NCBI GenBank assembly: GCA_035695825.1
Contig: DASRRH010000034.1
Location: 62,001 to 126,000, forward strand
From: JAKEFM01 sp035695825
Lineage (GTDB): Bacteria; Planctomycetota; UBA1135; JAKEFM01
Reading direction: 5' to 3'
DNA: 64,000 bases
The notes under the pieces are model-generated. The model saw only the letters and a list, made by a program, of their open reading frames with translations, was not told the origin of the DNA and ran no database searches. Shown here piece after piece: positions 26,304 through 33,548 of this stretch (position 1 is its first letter; the number at the start of each line of letters is the position of its first letter). The position numbers and the translations under genes are program-made.

Positions 26304-26753
26304 ATGAGTCTCATCCGCTGGGACCCGTTCCGGGAACTCGAGGACGTGAATGAGCGGTTGAACCGGATGTTCGGCCGCCCGATCCCCCACCGCGAGGGGG
26401 CCAAGGAGACGCTCGCGATCCCCGACTGGACTCCGACCCTTGACATCGTCGAGACTCCCGAGGAGTACACGATCCAGGTGGAGCTGCCGGGGATCCCGAA
26501 GGAGAGCGTCAAGATCGCCGTCGAGGAAAGGTTGCTCCGCATCGAAGGCGAGCGGAGGCAGGACAGGGAGGAGAAGGGGAAGAAGTTCCACCGGATGGAG
26601 CGCGCCTACGGCTCCTTCCTCCGGACCTTCGCCCTGCCCGACAACGTCGACGAGACGCAGGTCCGGGCGGACTTCAAGGACGGGATCCTCACCGTCCGCC
26701 TCCCGAAGACGCAGAAGGCGAAGCCGAAGACGGTCGAGGTGAAGGTGACGTAG
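26304..26753 (+). CDS. Hsp20/alpha-crystallin small heat shock protein
   Basis: The ATG at 26304 starts a 149-residue protein of typical Hsp20 length. It begins MSLIRWDPFRELEDVNERLNRMF, and the alpha-crystallin domain spans about residues 40-135, with VELPGIPKESVKI, the strand LRIEGER, YGSFLRTFALP and the closing motif DGILTVRLPK. Hsp20 proteins form oligomers that hold unfolding proteins. The gene is alone between alr and the RRM gene and has its own upstream region with a possible sigma-54-type promoter. I see no CIRCE or ROSE-like element that I could defend. Confidence 0.95.
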   Translation: MSLIRWDPFRELEDVNERLNRMFGRPIPHREGAKETLAIPDWTPTLDIVETPEEYTIQVELPGIPKESVKIAVEERLLRIEGERRQDREEKGKKFHRMERAYGSFLRTFALPDNVDETQVRADFKDGILTVRLPKTQKAKPKTVEVKVT

Positions 26754-26888
26754 GGAGGCCAAGGTCTCGAGGCCGGTCGGATCTCCCCCCGGAGCCTCAC
26801 CGGCGGCGGGCCTCGGTCGGAGGGGGGCGGGCTTCGACCCCCGGAGGCCGGAAGCCGACGCGGACCGTGCCTCGAACCGACTTCCCTC

Positions 26889-26934
26889 TTGAGCGGGAGG
26901 GCGAAATCCCCTATCCTTCGCCTGTTCGCGTTCG
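26889..26934 (+). promoter_or_regulatory. Promoter and start-site box of the first RRM gene
   Basis: TTGAGC (26889-26894), a 17-bp spacer and TATCCT (26912-26917) make a good sigma-70 promoter. Six bases later comes GTTCGCGTTCG (26924-26934), expected to be the 5' end of the RNA. The same 11-mer lies at the equivalent place in front of the second RRM gene at 52304, so it is a conserved element of the leader. Confidence 0.65.
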
Positions 26935-26961
26935 GTCTGTAGCCCCTTCGCGCCCTAGAGA

Positions 26962-26992
26962 CGCCTTCGGGCCCCGGCCCGAAGGCGTTTTT
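26962..26992 (+). terminator. Intrinsic terminator in the leader of the first RRM gene (attenuator candidate)
   Basis: A 10-bp perfect stem, CGCCTTCGGG with CCCGAAGGCG around a 6-base loop, is followed directly by TTTTT. It sits about 40 nt after the predicted transcription start and 178 nt before the RRM start codon, inside the leader and not after a gene. It could end a short RNA of about 70 nt or act as an attenuator. A near-copy stands in the leader of the other RRM gene (52500-52533). Confidence 0.8.
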
Positions 26993-27170
26993 CGTCCTCT
27001 CCCGCGATCTCGGGAGCGGGGCGCGGCCCAGAGGGCCTCGCCAGGCTCCTCGGGATCCCGGTCGCGGGGACGGGTGGGCCCGACGGTCCGCACCCGCCCC
27101 GGCCCCCGCTTCCGGCGGCGGGAAGGACGGCGATCGCGACGATGGCGGACCGGGAAACTGCAGCGATTCG

Positions 27171-27488
27171 ATGGGATCGAGACTGTACGTTGGGAACCTC
27201 CCGTTCACGGCCGACGAGAACGCGCTCCGCGCGCTCCTCGCCGGGACTGGCCACGAGCCGACCGAGATCACGGTCGTGAAGGACCGGGAGACCGGCCGCT
27301 CGCGCGGCTTCGCATTCGTGACGCTCGCCTCGGAGGGAGCGGCGCAGGCCGCGGTGAAGGCGCTCGACGGCAAGGAGATGGACGGTCGCGCGCTCACCGT
27401 GAATGAGGCCCGCGAGAGGACCGGTGGCGGCGGGTTCGGCGGCGGTGGCGGCGGTGGCGGCGGCCGAGGCCGCGGGGGCCGCTACTAG
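27171..27488 (+). CDS. RRM-domain RNA-binding protein, glycine-rich tail
   Basis: This 105-residue protein is a single RNA recognition motif with RNP2 LYVGNL at residues 5-10 and RNP1 RGFAFVTL at 45-52, followed by an RGG-like tail of glycines and arginines. Such proteins bind single-stranded RNA; in cyanobacteria they are often cold-induced. It is closely related to the protein encoded at 51939-52304: both share xxRLYVGNLPFT and VVKDRETGRSRGF. The gene has its own promoter, a leader of about 250 nt with an early terminator, and a two-hairpin 3' end, all conserved with the second copy. Confidence 0.95.
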   Translation: MGSRLYVGNLPFTADENALRALLAGTGHEPTEITVVKDRETGRSRGFAFVTLASEGAAQAAVKALDGKEMDGRALTVNEARERTGGGGFGGGGGGGGGRGRGGRY

Positions 27489-27496
27489 TTTCGCGC

Positions 27497-27567
27497 GGGC
27501 CGCTCTGGCGGCCCTGCGGTTCGCCGCGTTCGTTCGGGCGGGCCCCTCCGCGGGGCCCGCCGGTTTT
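27497..27567 (+). terminator. Two-hairpin 3' end of the first RRM gene
   Basis: Nine bases after the stop codon is hairpin one, GGGCCGC-TCTG-GCGGCCC (27497-27514). After exactly 23 bases comes hairpin two, GCGGGCCCC-TCCGC-GGGGCCCGC, preceded by a G and followed by CGGTTTT (to 27567). The second is the likely terminator. The second RRM gene has the same pair with the same stems and the same 23-base spacing. Confidence 0.75.
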
Positions 27568-27610
27568 CGGATCGGATACGCCGTTCCTTTTTCATTCGGA
27601 GGCCGCCCTG

Positions 27611-27850
27611 ATGAACCTTCCCGGCTGGGTGTCGAGGCAGCCGCTCGTCGTCGAGCGCTGGAGGCTCGGCGAGGACATCGCCGAGGTCGCGACCCTCGGG
27701 GGGAGGGGGGGGGGATGGCGGCTGACGATCTACCGCAAGCGCCGCGACGCGTGGCGCCGCGAGGTCCGCACGTTCCGCACGAACCGCGCGATCCCCGCGA
27801 CTCTCGAGCGCCTCGGCTTCGAGAAGTGCGTGCGCTCCCCGGCGCGCTGA
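27611..27850 (+). CDS. Small hypothetical protein
   Basis: This 79-residue frame starts with ATG seven bases after a CGGAGG ribosome-binding site. It is rich in tryptophan and arginine, with WRLTIYRKRRDAWRREVRTF in the middle, and reads like a compact beta-rich soluble domain. I know no family. The good ribosome-binding site and protein-like composition favour a real gene, but it is short. It converges on the TlpA-like gene ending at 27864. Confidence 0.5.
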   Translation: MNLPGWVSRQPLVVERWRLGEDIAEVATLGGRGGGWRLTIYRKRRDAWRREVRTFRTNRAIPATLERLGFEKCVRSPAR

Positions 27851-27863
27851 CCGGAACCCCCCC

Positions 27864-28433
27864 TCACTTCCCGACGGCCCGCCGCATCATCTCCGCGAAC
27901 CTCGCCCGGTTCCCGGGCCCCTCCTGGCGATCCACCAGGTCGCCCCGGCGGTCGAAGGCGAGCGTCACCGGAATCTCCCCGGGGAGCCCGAACCTCGAGT
28001 TGATCCCGTCGAAGTCGGCGGCGTCGTAGACGAGGACGTCGAAGTCGAGACCCTTTCGGGCGAAGAACGCCCGCACCTGGCCCGGAACCTCGGCGGCTTC
28101 CGCGCCCGGAACCATCAGGTCGTAGCTCACGCCGAGGAGGACCCCGCCGCGCTCCGCGAACTCCTCGGCAACCTGGACGAGCTCGGGGAGCTCCGCCACG
28201 CAGGGCGCGCACCAAGTCGCCCAGAAGTTGAGGAGGACGCCCTTACCGCGCCGCCCCTGAAGGGCGGCCTCGACCCCTTCGAGGCCGACGACGTCGATCC
28301 GGGGCTCTCTCGCGCGCCGGCTCGAGGTTCCGGCCGACCCGCGCTCCCCGCCGCACGCGGCGGGGAGGACGAGACCGAGGACGAGGAGCGCACGATGCCG
28401 GAGCCGGAGGCGGCCGGCGTCGACCTTCCGCAC
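27864..28433 (-). CDS. TlpA/ResA-like thioredoxin-fold lipoprotein
   Basis: This 189-residue lipoprotein (lipobox LPAAC, Cys27) carries a thioredoxin fold with the redox motif FWATWCAPC (Cys75, Cys78), matching periplasmic TlpA/ResA disulfide reductases. PGEIPVTLAFDRRGDLV near residue 155 supplies the cis-proline. It probably reduces cytochrome or other periplasmic thiols. The start is a GTG at 28433 with no ribosome-binding site. It lies in the loop of a hairpin that follows the upstream redoxin gene, so it is probably translated by coupling. The two thioredoxin-fold genes form an operon. Confidence 0.9.
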   Translation of the reverse strand: MRKVDAGRLRLRHRALLVLGLVLPAACGGERGSAGTSSRRAREPRIDVVGLEGVEAALQGRRGKGVLLNFWATWCAPCVAELPELVQVAEEFAERGGVLLGVSYDLMVPGAEAAEVPGQVRAFFARKGLDFDVLVYDAADFDGINSRFGLPGEIPVTLAFDRRGDLVDRQEGPGNRARFAEMMRRAVGK

Positions 28434-28442
28434 GGGAAGGTC
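28422..28442 (-). promoter_or_regulatory. Candidate bacterial SECIS element of the redoxin gene
   Basis: On the minus strand GACCTTCC (28442-28435) pairs with GGAAGGTC (28429-28422) around the loop CGTGC. The apical loop begins 24 nt after the UGA at 28459, within the 16-37 nt range, and has G as its second base, as bacterial SECIS models require. The loop also contains the GTG start of the next gene. The hairpin has no bulged U, so the match is suggestive only. Confidence 0.45.
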
Positions 28443-29094
28443 AGCCGCGCTTGACGCCTCAGCCGTAGGGCTTGGTCTCGCGGACGGCGACTTCCTTGCC
28501 GGAGACCAGGGCCTCGGCCGCGTCCTTGACGTAGATCGTCGCCCCTTCCCCCTTCCCGCCCCGCGGGTCGTCGTCGAGCGCGCCCGAGTAGACGAGCGTC
28601 CCCTTCCTGTCGAGGACGAAGCAGTGCGGCGTCGTCTTCGCCTGGAAGAGGTCGCTCAGGACGTTGCCGTGGTCGGGGAAGATGCGGTGGGAGTATCCGA
28701 GCGCCTTGATCTTCTCCCGGAACTCCGCGTAGTGCTTCGCGAGGTCCGCGCCCTCGGGCGGCCGGGACCCGAGCTCGTTCTGGTTCGAGGCGATCCCGAT
28801 CATCACGACGTCCTTCGAGCCGGCGTAGTGCTTCTCGAGGCGCTGGAAAACCGGGTCGGCGTGCTTCTCGGACGGGCAGAGCGTCGACCAGAAGTGGACG
28901 ATCACGACCTTCCCGCGCAGGTCCTTGAACGAGACCTTTTTGCCGTCGAAGTCGGCGAGCTCGAGCGCCTCGGGGACGACCGAGCCGAGCTTCAGGGGAG
29001 CGGACTCCACGCCGGTGGCCGGGGCGCGCTCGTCGCCCCGGCCCGGGACTACGAGGAAGGCCAGCGCGAGGAAGGGGATCCACGGATGTCTCAC
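28441..29094 (-). CDS. Exported redoxin (AhpC/TSA-like), probable C-terminal selenoprotein
   Basis: The protein has a signal peptide (residues 1-20) and a thioredoxin/redoxin fold with FWSTLCPSEKHADP (Cys73), a TTPHCFVLDRKG strand and SGALDDDP. The standard frame ends at a UGA (28461-28459) after ETKPYG. From general knowledge, relatives usually end with a PxGCxIK-like tail, and here the UGA falls where that cysteine would be, followed by GVKRG and a normal stop (28443-28441). Read as selenocysteine the protein is 217 residues with Sec212. A hairpin with an 8-bp stem and loop CGUGC starts 16 nt after the UGA, within bacterial SECIS limits. The extended end lies seven bases before the next start, a better coupling distance. 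A nonsense truncation is the alternative. Confidence 0.6.
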
Positions 29095-29531
29095 CGGTTC
29101 GCTCCTTGGGCGTTCGCCCTCCGATGGCGAGGGATTCTACGAGGGAGTCGAGGATTCGGTCACTCCGGTCCCGGTCGGTCCCGGAGGCGGGCCGGCGGAG
29201 TCGCCGGTCGAATCGGAGAGTCGGGTCGGCCACGCCGTCGACCCGGGGGGATTCCGACCGCCCCTCTCGGCGCGGCTCCCCCCCTCCGGCTCGCGCCGTG
29301 TAACGATTTCGATCTCGTTCGTCCTTACTCCTTGCGGAATCGGTGGTCTGGGGGCGACGGCGCGCGAAGCGAAGCGGCGGGCGCATTGCGCAGGGGCCCT
29401 TGACGGAACGAGTCGGGACGGTAACCTCTCGCCCGACCGGATCCGGACTCGGACGCTCGGGCGTCCGAATGCCTACCCGCTCGACTTGCCGCAAGGCCTC
29501 GGGCGGGTTATTTGTTTTTGGGGGGACGGGA
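29095..29531. other. Divergent intergenic region
   Basis: This 437-base gap lies between the redoxin gene (minus) and the NYN gene (plus). It is locally less GC-rich near its right end, where TTATTTGTTTTTGGGG precedes the NYN start, a likely place for promoter and ribosome-binding signals. I found no gene, RNA or clear operator in it. Confidence 0.5.
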
Positions 29532-30206
29532 ATGAGGGAGACCGGAGAGGCGAGGAGGGCGATCGCCTTCGTCGACGGCCAGAACCTCTTCCACGCCGTC
29601 CGGCGGGCCTTCGGCTACTCTCTCCCGAACTTCGGGATCCTCCGCCTCGCGCGGGCCGTTTGCGCGAGTCGCGGGTGGGACCTCAAGGAGGTCCGTTTCT
29701 ACGTCGGAGTCCGCCAGGCGGGCGACGAACCCTTCTGGTGCGCCTTCTGGTCAGGGAAGCTCGGCGCGATGGGAAGGGAGGGAGTGAGAGTCTTCACCCG
29801 CGCGCTCAAGTACCGCCGGGCGACGATCCGCCTCCCCGACGGCGGCACCCACTCCTTCGTCACCCGGGAGGAGAAGGGGATCGACGTCCGCATCGCGATC
29901 GACGTGATCCGGATGGCGCATCGGCGGGAGTACGAGGTCGCGGTCCTCTTCAGCCAGGACGAGGACTTTTCGGAGATCGCTCGGGAGATCCGGGCGATCG
30001 CGGCGGAGCAGGGGCGGTGGATCAAGATCGCGTCGGCCTACCCGGAAGGGAGGACGAAGAGCCACGGGATCAACTTCACCGACTGGATCCCCATCGACCG
30101 GACGACCTACGACGCCTGCATCGACCAGAGGGCGTACCCTCCGAAGGAGGGCGAAGGTCCGACGCGCGGGCGCAGACCCCGTCTCCCTCGCAACCCTCGT
30201 CCCTGA
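29532..30206 (+). CDS. NYN-domain (LabA/DUF88-like) predicted ribonuclease
   Basis: The ATG at 29532 has a G-rich ribosome-binding site upstream (GGGGGGACGGG). The 224-residue protein starts MRETGEARRAIAFVDGQNLFHAV, the NYN signature with a catalytic aspartate in VDGQN. It continues with GIDVRIAIDVIRMA and VAVLFSQDEDFSEI, supplying the other acidic residues of the PIN-like metal site. NYN proteins are predicted RNases involved in RNA turnover. An arginine/proline-rich tail ends the protein. The following gene starts 21 bases after its stop. Confidence 0.88.
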   Translation: MRETGEARRAIAFVDGQNLFHAVRRAFGYSLPNFGILRLARAVCASRGWDLKEVRFYVGVRQAGDEPFWCAFWSGKLGAMGREGVRVFTRALKYRRATIRLPDGGTHSFVTREEKGIDVRIAIDVIRMAHRREYEVAVLFSQDEDFSEIAREIRAIAAEQGRWIKIASAYPEGRTKSHGINFTDWIPIDRTTYDACIDQRAYPPKEGEGPTRGRRPRLPRNPRP

Positions 30207-30226
30207 TCGAGGGGACAACATTCACG

Positions 30227-31135
30227 GTGGAATGGGGGGAACCTCCCGAGTGGGAGCCTGACGCCGAGGTCGAGGTCGGCTCCGCCGCCGGGCACGGGGG
30301 GAACCTGTCCTGGACGCGCCTGCGCCCGCGAGAACAGGACGTGGAAGCCCTCTCGTTCTCTTGCCTCGGTCCGAGTCTGGGTCGGGAGGAACCCCCGACC
30401 GTGACCGCCACCCTGCGCACGATCACCCGGGCCGAGTACCGGGACCTGCTGCGGGACCTTGCCAGAATCCAAGCGGCGCGGCTCGTGCCGAATCCGCCTG
30501 CCGGAAGCCTGTGGATCTCGTCGGCCGACTTCTGGGCATCGATCCGCGTCGCGCGCGGCGAGTGCGTGCGGTTCGAGGACGAGTGGTGCGGCTACCCGTG
30601 CACCGAAAACGAAATCAAGTCCGCCCGTTCGGAGGCCGCCGTCGAGCGGGTCTGGCGATCCCTGCGAGGGTCGGAGGCGAAGCCGCGGGCGCCCATTCAG
30701 GAGGAGCGCCTCTGGGCGGCTCGTAGGTTCGGCCGCGACTGGAAACGCCTCCAGGAGCCCAGTCTTGACGACTACTGGTGGGTTCGCGAGCGGTACCCGT
30801 CGCTGATGGCGGCGGTGGGGGACGACTCGGCTTTTCCCCTCCTTCATTCCCTCACCGTGGTCCGCGTGCGAGTGCTTGGCGCCGACGGATCGCCGCTCCC
30901 GTACGGATCGGTGAAGGTCCGCGGGATCCGTTCGAAGCAACTGCGAGAATCGTCCGGCGAAGCGCTCCCGAGGCCGGGGGACCCCACGGCCTTCGTGCTG
31001 ATCGGCGAACCGGGCAACGATGAGCTCGAGGTCCGGGGGGCCGGCTTCCCGGAAAGGAGGGTTCCGGTGAGCGTGGGTCCGAAGACGCCGCAGGAGGTCG
31101 TCGTCCGGTTCGGGCGGGAGACGGAGCCGAGGTAG
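30227..31135 (+). CDS. Hypothetical protein with C-terminal carboxypeptidase-regulatory-like sandwich
   Basis: The start is chosen as GTG at 30227, with AGGGGA upstream; a CTG at 30203 inside the NYN stop is an alternative. The 302-residue product has no signal peptide. Residues 1-70 look beta-rich, the middle is helical and holds ECVRFEDEWCGYPCTENE with several cysteines, and the last 95 residues (TVVRVRVLGADGSPLPYGSV onward) resemble a carboxypeptidase-regulatory-like Ig domain. I cannot assign a family. It follows the NYN gene closely and may be co-transcribed. Confidence 0.6.
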   Translation: MEWGEPPEWEPDAEVEVGSAAGHGGNLSWTRLRPREQDVEALSFSCLGPSLGREEPPTVTATLRTITRAEYRDLLRDLARIQAARLVPNPPAGSLWISSADFWASIRVARGECVRFEDEWCGYPCTENEIKSARSEAAVERVWRSLRGSEAKPRAPIQEERLWAARRFGRDWKRLQEPSLDDYWWVRERYPSLMAAVGDDSAFPLLHSLTVVRVRVLGADGSPLPYGSVKVRGIRSKQLRESSGEALPRPGDPTAFVLIGEPGNDELEVRGAGFPERRVPVSVGPKTPQEVVVRFGRETEPR

Positions 31136-31173
31136 GGCCGATCGGGCTCCGGTCCGCGCGGTCTCGCCGCCGG

Positions 31174-31374
31174 TTGCGCCCTCCCCTGGACGGCCTACGA
31201 TGCCGGGGCGGGCGGGGAACGACCGACGCAAACGGCGTGGCCCGGATCGAGCGACTTTCGATCGGCTCCTACCTCGCGGCCGTTCTCCGAGGGGGATACG
31301 ATGCGGGAGGCTCCGAGGCGCTCCCGGTGCGCGGGGCCGAGGAGTCCCGACGACGAGTGGAAGCGCGCTTGTGA
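31174..31374 (+). pseudogene. Fragment of a carboxypeptidase-regulatory-like domain
   Basis: This 66-residue frame reads TTDANGVARIERLSIGSYL followed by AAVLRGGYDAGG, which is the second half of a CarboxypepD_reg-like domain without its first strands. That suggests the 3' remnant of a longer gene, perhaps a duplicated end of its neighbour. Its stop overlaps the start of the next lipoprotein as GTGA, so it may still be translated as a coupling leader. Confidence 0.4.
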
Positions 31375-32528
31375 TCCGGCTCGACGGGCGGTGGATCGTC
31401 CTTCTCGCGCTCTGCGCCGCCTCGTGTCGGCGCGACTCGAATGGCGGCGCAGCCGGCCACGACGCGGTGCAGCAGGTGCCTCCCCTGTGGGAGATCCAGG
31501 CCCCAGGGTGTACGGGGATCGAGGTCCTGGTCGAAGGGGCAAGGGTGGAGCTCCTCGTCTGCAGCAGGGGCGGCCGGCCTTCGTCTGGACGAAGGGAGAA
31601 TCGAGTCGCCGTTTTCGACGCGGAGGGGAAGGAGACGCGTGAATTCGCGGTCGACGCGGGAGTGACGCAGCTCCGGGGCGTCCGGGACGGTTCCGGCCAG
31701 GCCGTCCTCGCAGGCTTCTCGAACTGGGGGCACAGCCTCTTCCTCTACTCGGGCACTGGGGAACTCCTCTCGCAAGTGAGCGGAGGGCTCTTCCAGGGGA
31801 TCGACGAGGTCCGCGCATTCGACCTCGACGGCGACGGCAGGGGGGAGTTCCTCGTCGGCTACAACGGCGGGACGGGCCTGAAGGCCCTCCGGTCGGACGG
31901 AGGAGTCCTCTGGCACACGAAGGAGATCGGGAACGTCTGGAACCTCGATGGCGCGCTGCTCGGGACGGGCGCGAGCCGAAGGGTTCTGGCCGTTCACGCG
32001 GGGGGGACGATCGTCGTCTTCGGCGCCGACGGGACGAGGGTTGAAGAGTGGCGCCCGGGCGAGTACTGCGACGACGTCTTCGCCGCCGACCTCGACGGGG
32101 ACGGGCGCTCCGAGGTCGCCGCGATCGCGAAAACCGGCGGGGTGTTCTGGAACAGGAAAGAGTCCCTCCTCGGCCTCGACGAGGCGGGCCGCACGGCATG
32201 GGCGCTCGAGCTTCCGGGCGAGGAGGGGAGCTGGCGGACGCGGCGTCACGCCGCGGGGGACTTCCTCGGCCTCGGGAAGAAGCAGTGGGCGGTCGCGTGC
32301 GGGGGAGGGTCGGCCCTCGTCGTAGACTCGGGCGGGAAACCGCTCGGCTCGGTCCGAGTCTCGGGAGAGGCCCTCGACGTCGCCGCCCTTCCACGCCCCG
32401 GCGGGGACCTCCTCCTCGTCGCGACGGGGTCGGGCGTGACGGCCTACGACGCCGAGCGGATCCGTCCTCGACCCTCGACGCAGCCCTCGCGCCCGGCCCG
32501 GAAGCCTGAGCCGACTCCGAAACGGTGA
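31371..32528 (+). CDS. FG-GAP-type repeat lipoprotein
   Basis: The GTG at 31371 opens a lipoprotein signal (IVLLALCAASC); longer upstream frames lack one. The 385-residue product carries FG-GAP-like calcium loops, DLDGDGRGEF near residue 155 and DLDGDGRSEV near 240, and propeller-like strands such as GTGLKALRSDGGVLWHTKE and LVVDSGGKPLGSV. It ends in a proline/arginine-rich tail. Such proteins are extracellular propellers of unknown ligand. The start overlaps the preceding fragment as GTGA. Confidence 0.82.
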   Translation: MIRLDGRWIVLLALCAASCRRDSNGGAAGHDAVQQVPPLWEIQAPGCTGIEVLVEGARVELLVCSRGGRPSSGRRENRVAVFDAEGKETREFAVDAGVTQLRGVRDGSGQAVLAGFSNWGHSLFLYSGTGELLSQVSGGLFQGIDEVRAFDLDGDGRGEFLVGYNGGTGLKALRSDGGVLWHTKEIGNVWNLDGALLGTGASRRVLAVHAGGTIVVFGADGTRVEEWRPGEYCDDVFAADLDGDGRSEVAAIAKTGGVFWNRKESLLGLDEAGRTAWALELPGEEGSWRTRRHAAGDFLGLGKKQWAVACGGGSALVVDSGGKPLGSVRVSGEALDVAALPRPGGDLLLVATGSGVTAYDAERIRPRPSTQPSRPARKPEPTPKR

Positions 32529-32951
32529 GGTGGACGATCTCCCCGCCCGGGAACATCCCGCGCGCGGAGGAGGGGTAGAGGGGCTTGCGGTCCGTCGTCA
32601 GAGCCACCCCTCCTTCCCGCAGCCGGCGAGGGCAGGCGCGCCAACTTTGCGCTCTGGTTCGGGCGGCGCCCCTGGCGGGCCTCGAAGATCTGCCGGCGGC
32701 GGCCGCTCTGCGGGGAGGAGCCCCCCCTCGAGCGCATGCGGCCGACCCGGAAGGCGAGGGGGTAGCGGCTCTCGGCGTCCACGAGCAGCCTCACCGTGAG
32801 GGGGTGCAAGGTGCGGGAATCCCGGAGAGCACGAAGGACCGCGGCGAGCGCGGCGCTCCTGCGCGGAGCGCGCACCCGCAGGGGGAGGGAGAGGGGGGGG
32901 GGCACGCGCCCCCCCCTGCGTCTCGGAGCGGAGCTTTCTTGCCGGGTACGG
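32529..32951. other. Intergenic stretch with possible decayed minus-strand gene
   Basis: No intact gene was found in this 423-base gap between convergent genes. On the minus strand one frame gives LHPLTVRLLVDAESRYPLAF (around 32750-32810) and another, further downstream, gives DRKPLYPSSARGMFPGGEIV (around 32530-32600). The first looks protein-like, and the two together could be remains of a frameshifted gene, but this is weak. Confidence 0.25.
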
Positions 32952-33548
32952 TCAGTTCAGGATCTCCTTCCAGTCGGGGTTCGTGATGAGGAGAAGGGTG
33001 CTCGGGGCGAAGATCGCCCCCTGCGCGAAGACGTCCAGGCCGACGAAGACCGTGTCGTTGGGGATGGGGATCGCGATCTCGAACTCCCCGATCGCGTTGA
33101 TCGGGCCGCCGCCGAGGACGATCAGGCTCGCCAGGTCGATGAAGACGGCCCCGTAGCCGCCGATCGGGAGGAAAGTCGGCTGCAGGGCGATCGAGAGGAG
33201 GGCCGTCTCTCCCGCGTTCCCGAAGGCCGTGAACCGGATCTCGCCTCCGATCGTCCCGTTCCCTCCGATCTCGAAGGTTCTCGGCGCGATCGCGATCGTC
33301 TGGACGGCGACGGAGGGGCTCGTCGCCGAGCCGTTCCAGTTGCCGTCGAGGAGGACTTGCTGGCCGACGAAGAGGTTCAGGTCGATCGTCGGACTCGTGA
33401 GGTGGGTGTTCGTGCCGTGCACGACGAATTGGTTCGGCATGCCCGGAAGGTCCTCGACCTTGCCGCGCAGGCTCACCGCCTGGGCGGAGGCCAACTGCCC
33501 GGTGCCCAGGAGAGCGAGGAAACACGAGCCGAAACGGACGCCCTTCAT
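32952..33548 (-). CDS. Small exported protein, planctomycete-type
   Basis: The ATG at 33548 starts a signal peptide cleaved near LASAQA (residue 23). The 198-residue protein is beta-rich. Residues 24-95 (VSLRGKVEDLPG to FEIGGN) resemble a small OB-like domain. The second half is an apolar sandwich of the kind also seen at the ends of the FG-GAP and propeller proteins here (IPIPNDTVFVGLDVFAQGAI). No enzymatic motif is visible. The gene stands alone on its strand and converges on the lipoprotein gene at 31371. Confidence 0.75.
   Translation of the reverse strand: MKGVRFGSCFLALLGTGQLASAQAVSLRGKVEDLPGMPNQFVVHGTNTHLTSPTIDLNLFVGQQVLLDGNWNGSATSPSVAVQTIAIAPRTFEIGGNGTIGGEIRFTAFGNAGETALLSIALQPTFLPIGGYGAVFIDLASLIVLGGGPINAIGEFEIAIPIPNDTVFVGLDVFAQGAIFAPSTLLLITNPDWKEILN

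Noticed and set aside
31200..31240. GACGCAAACGG looked like a second GEMM riboswitch core
   Set aside because: The upstream GGGCAAACC block and the downstream ACCGATGG signature are missing.
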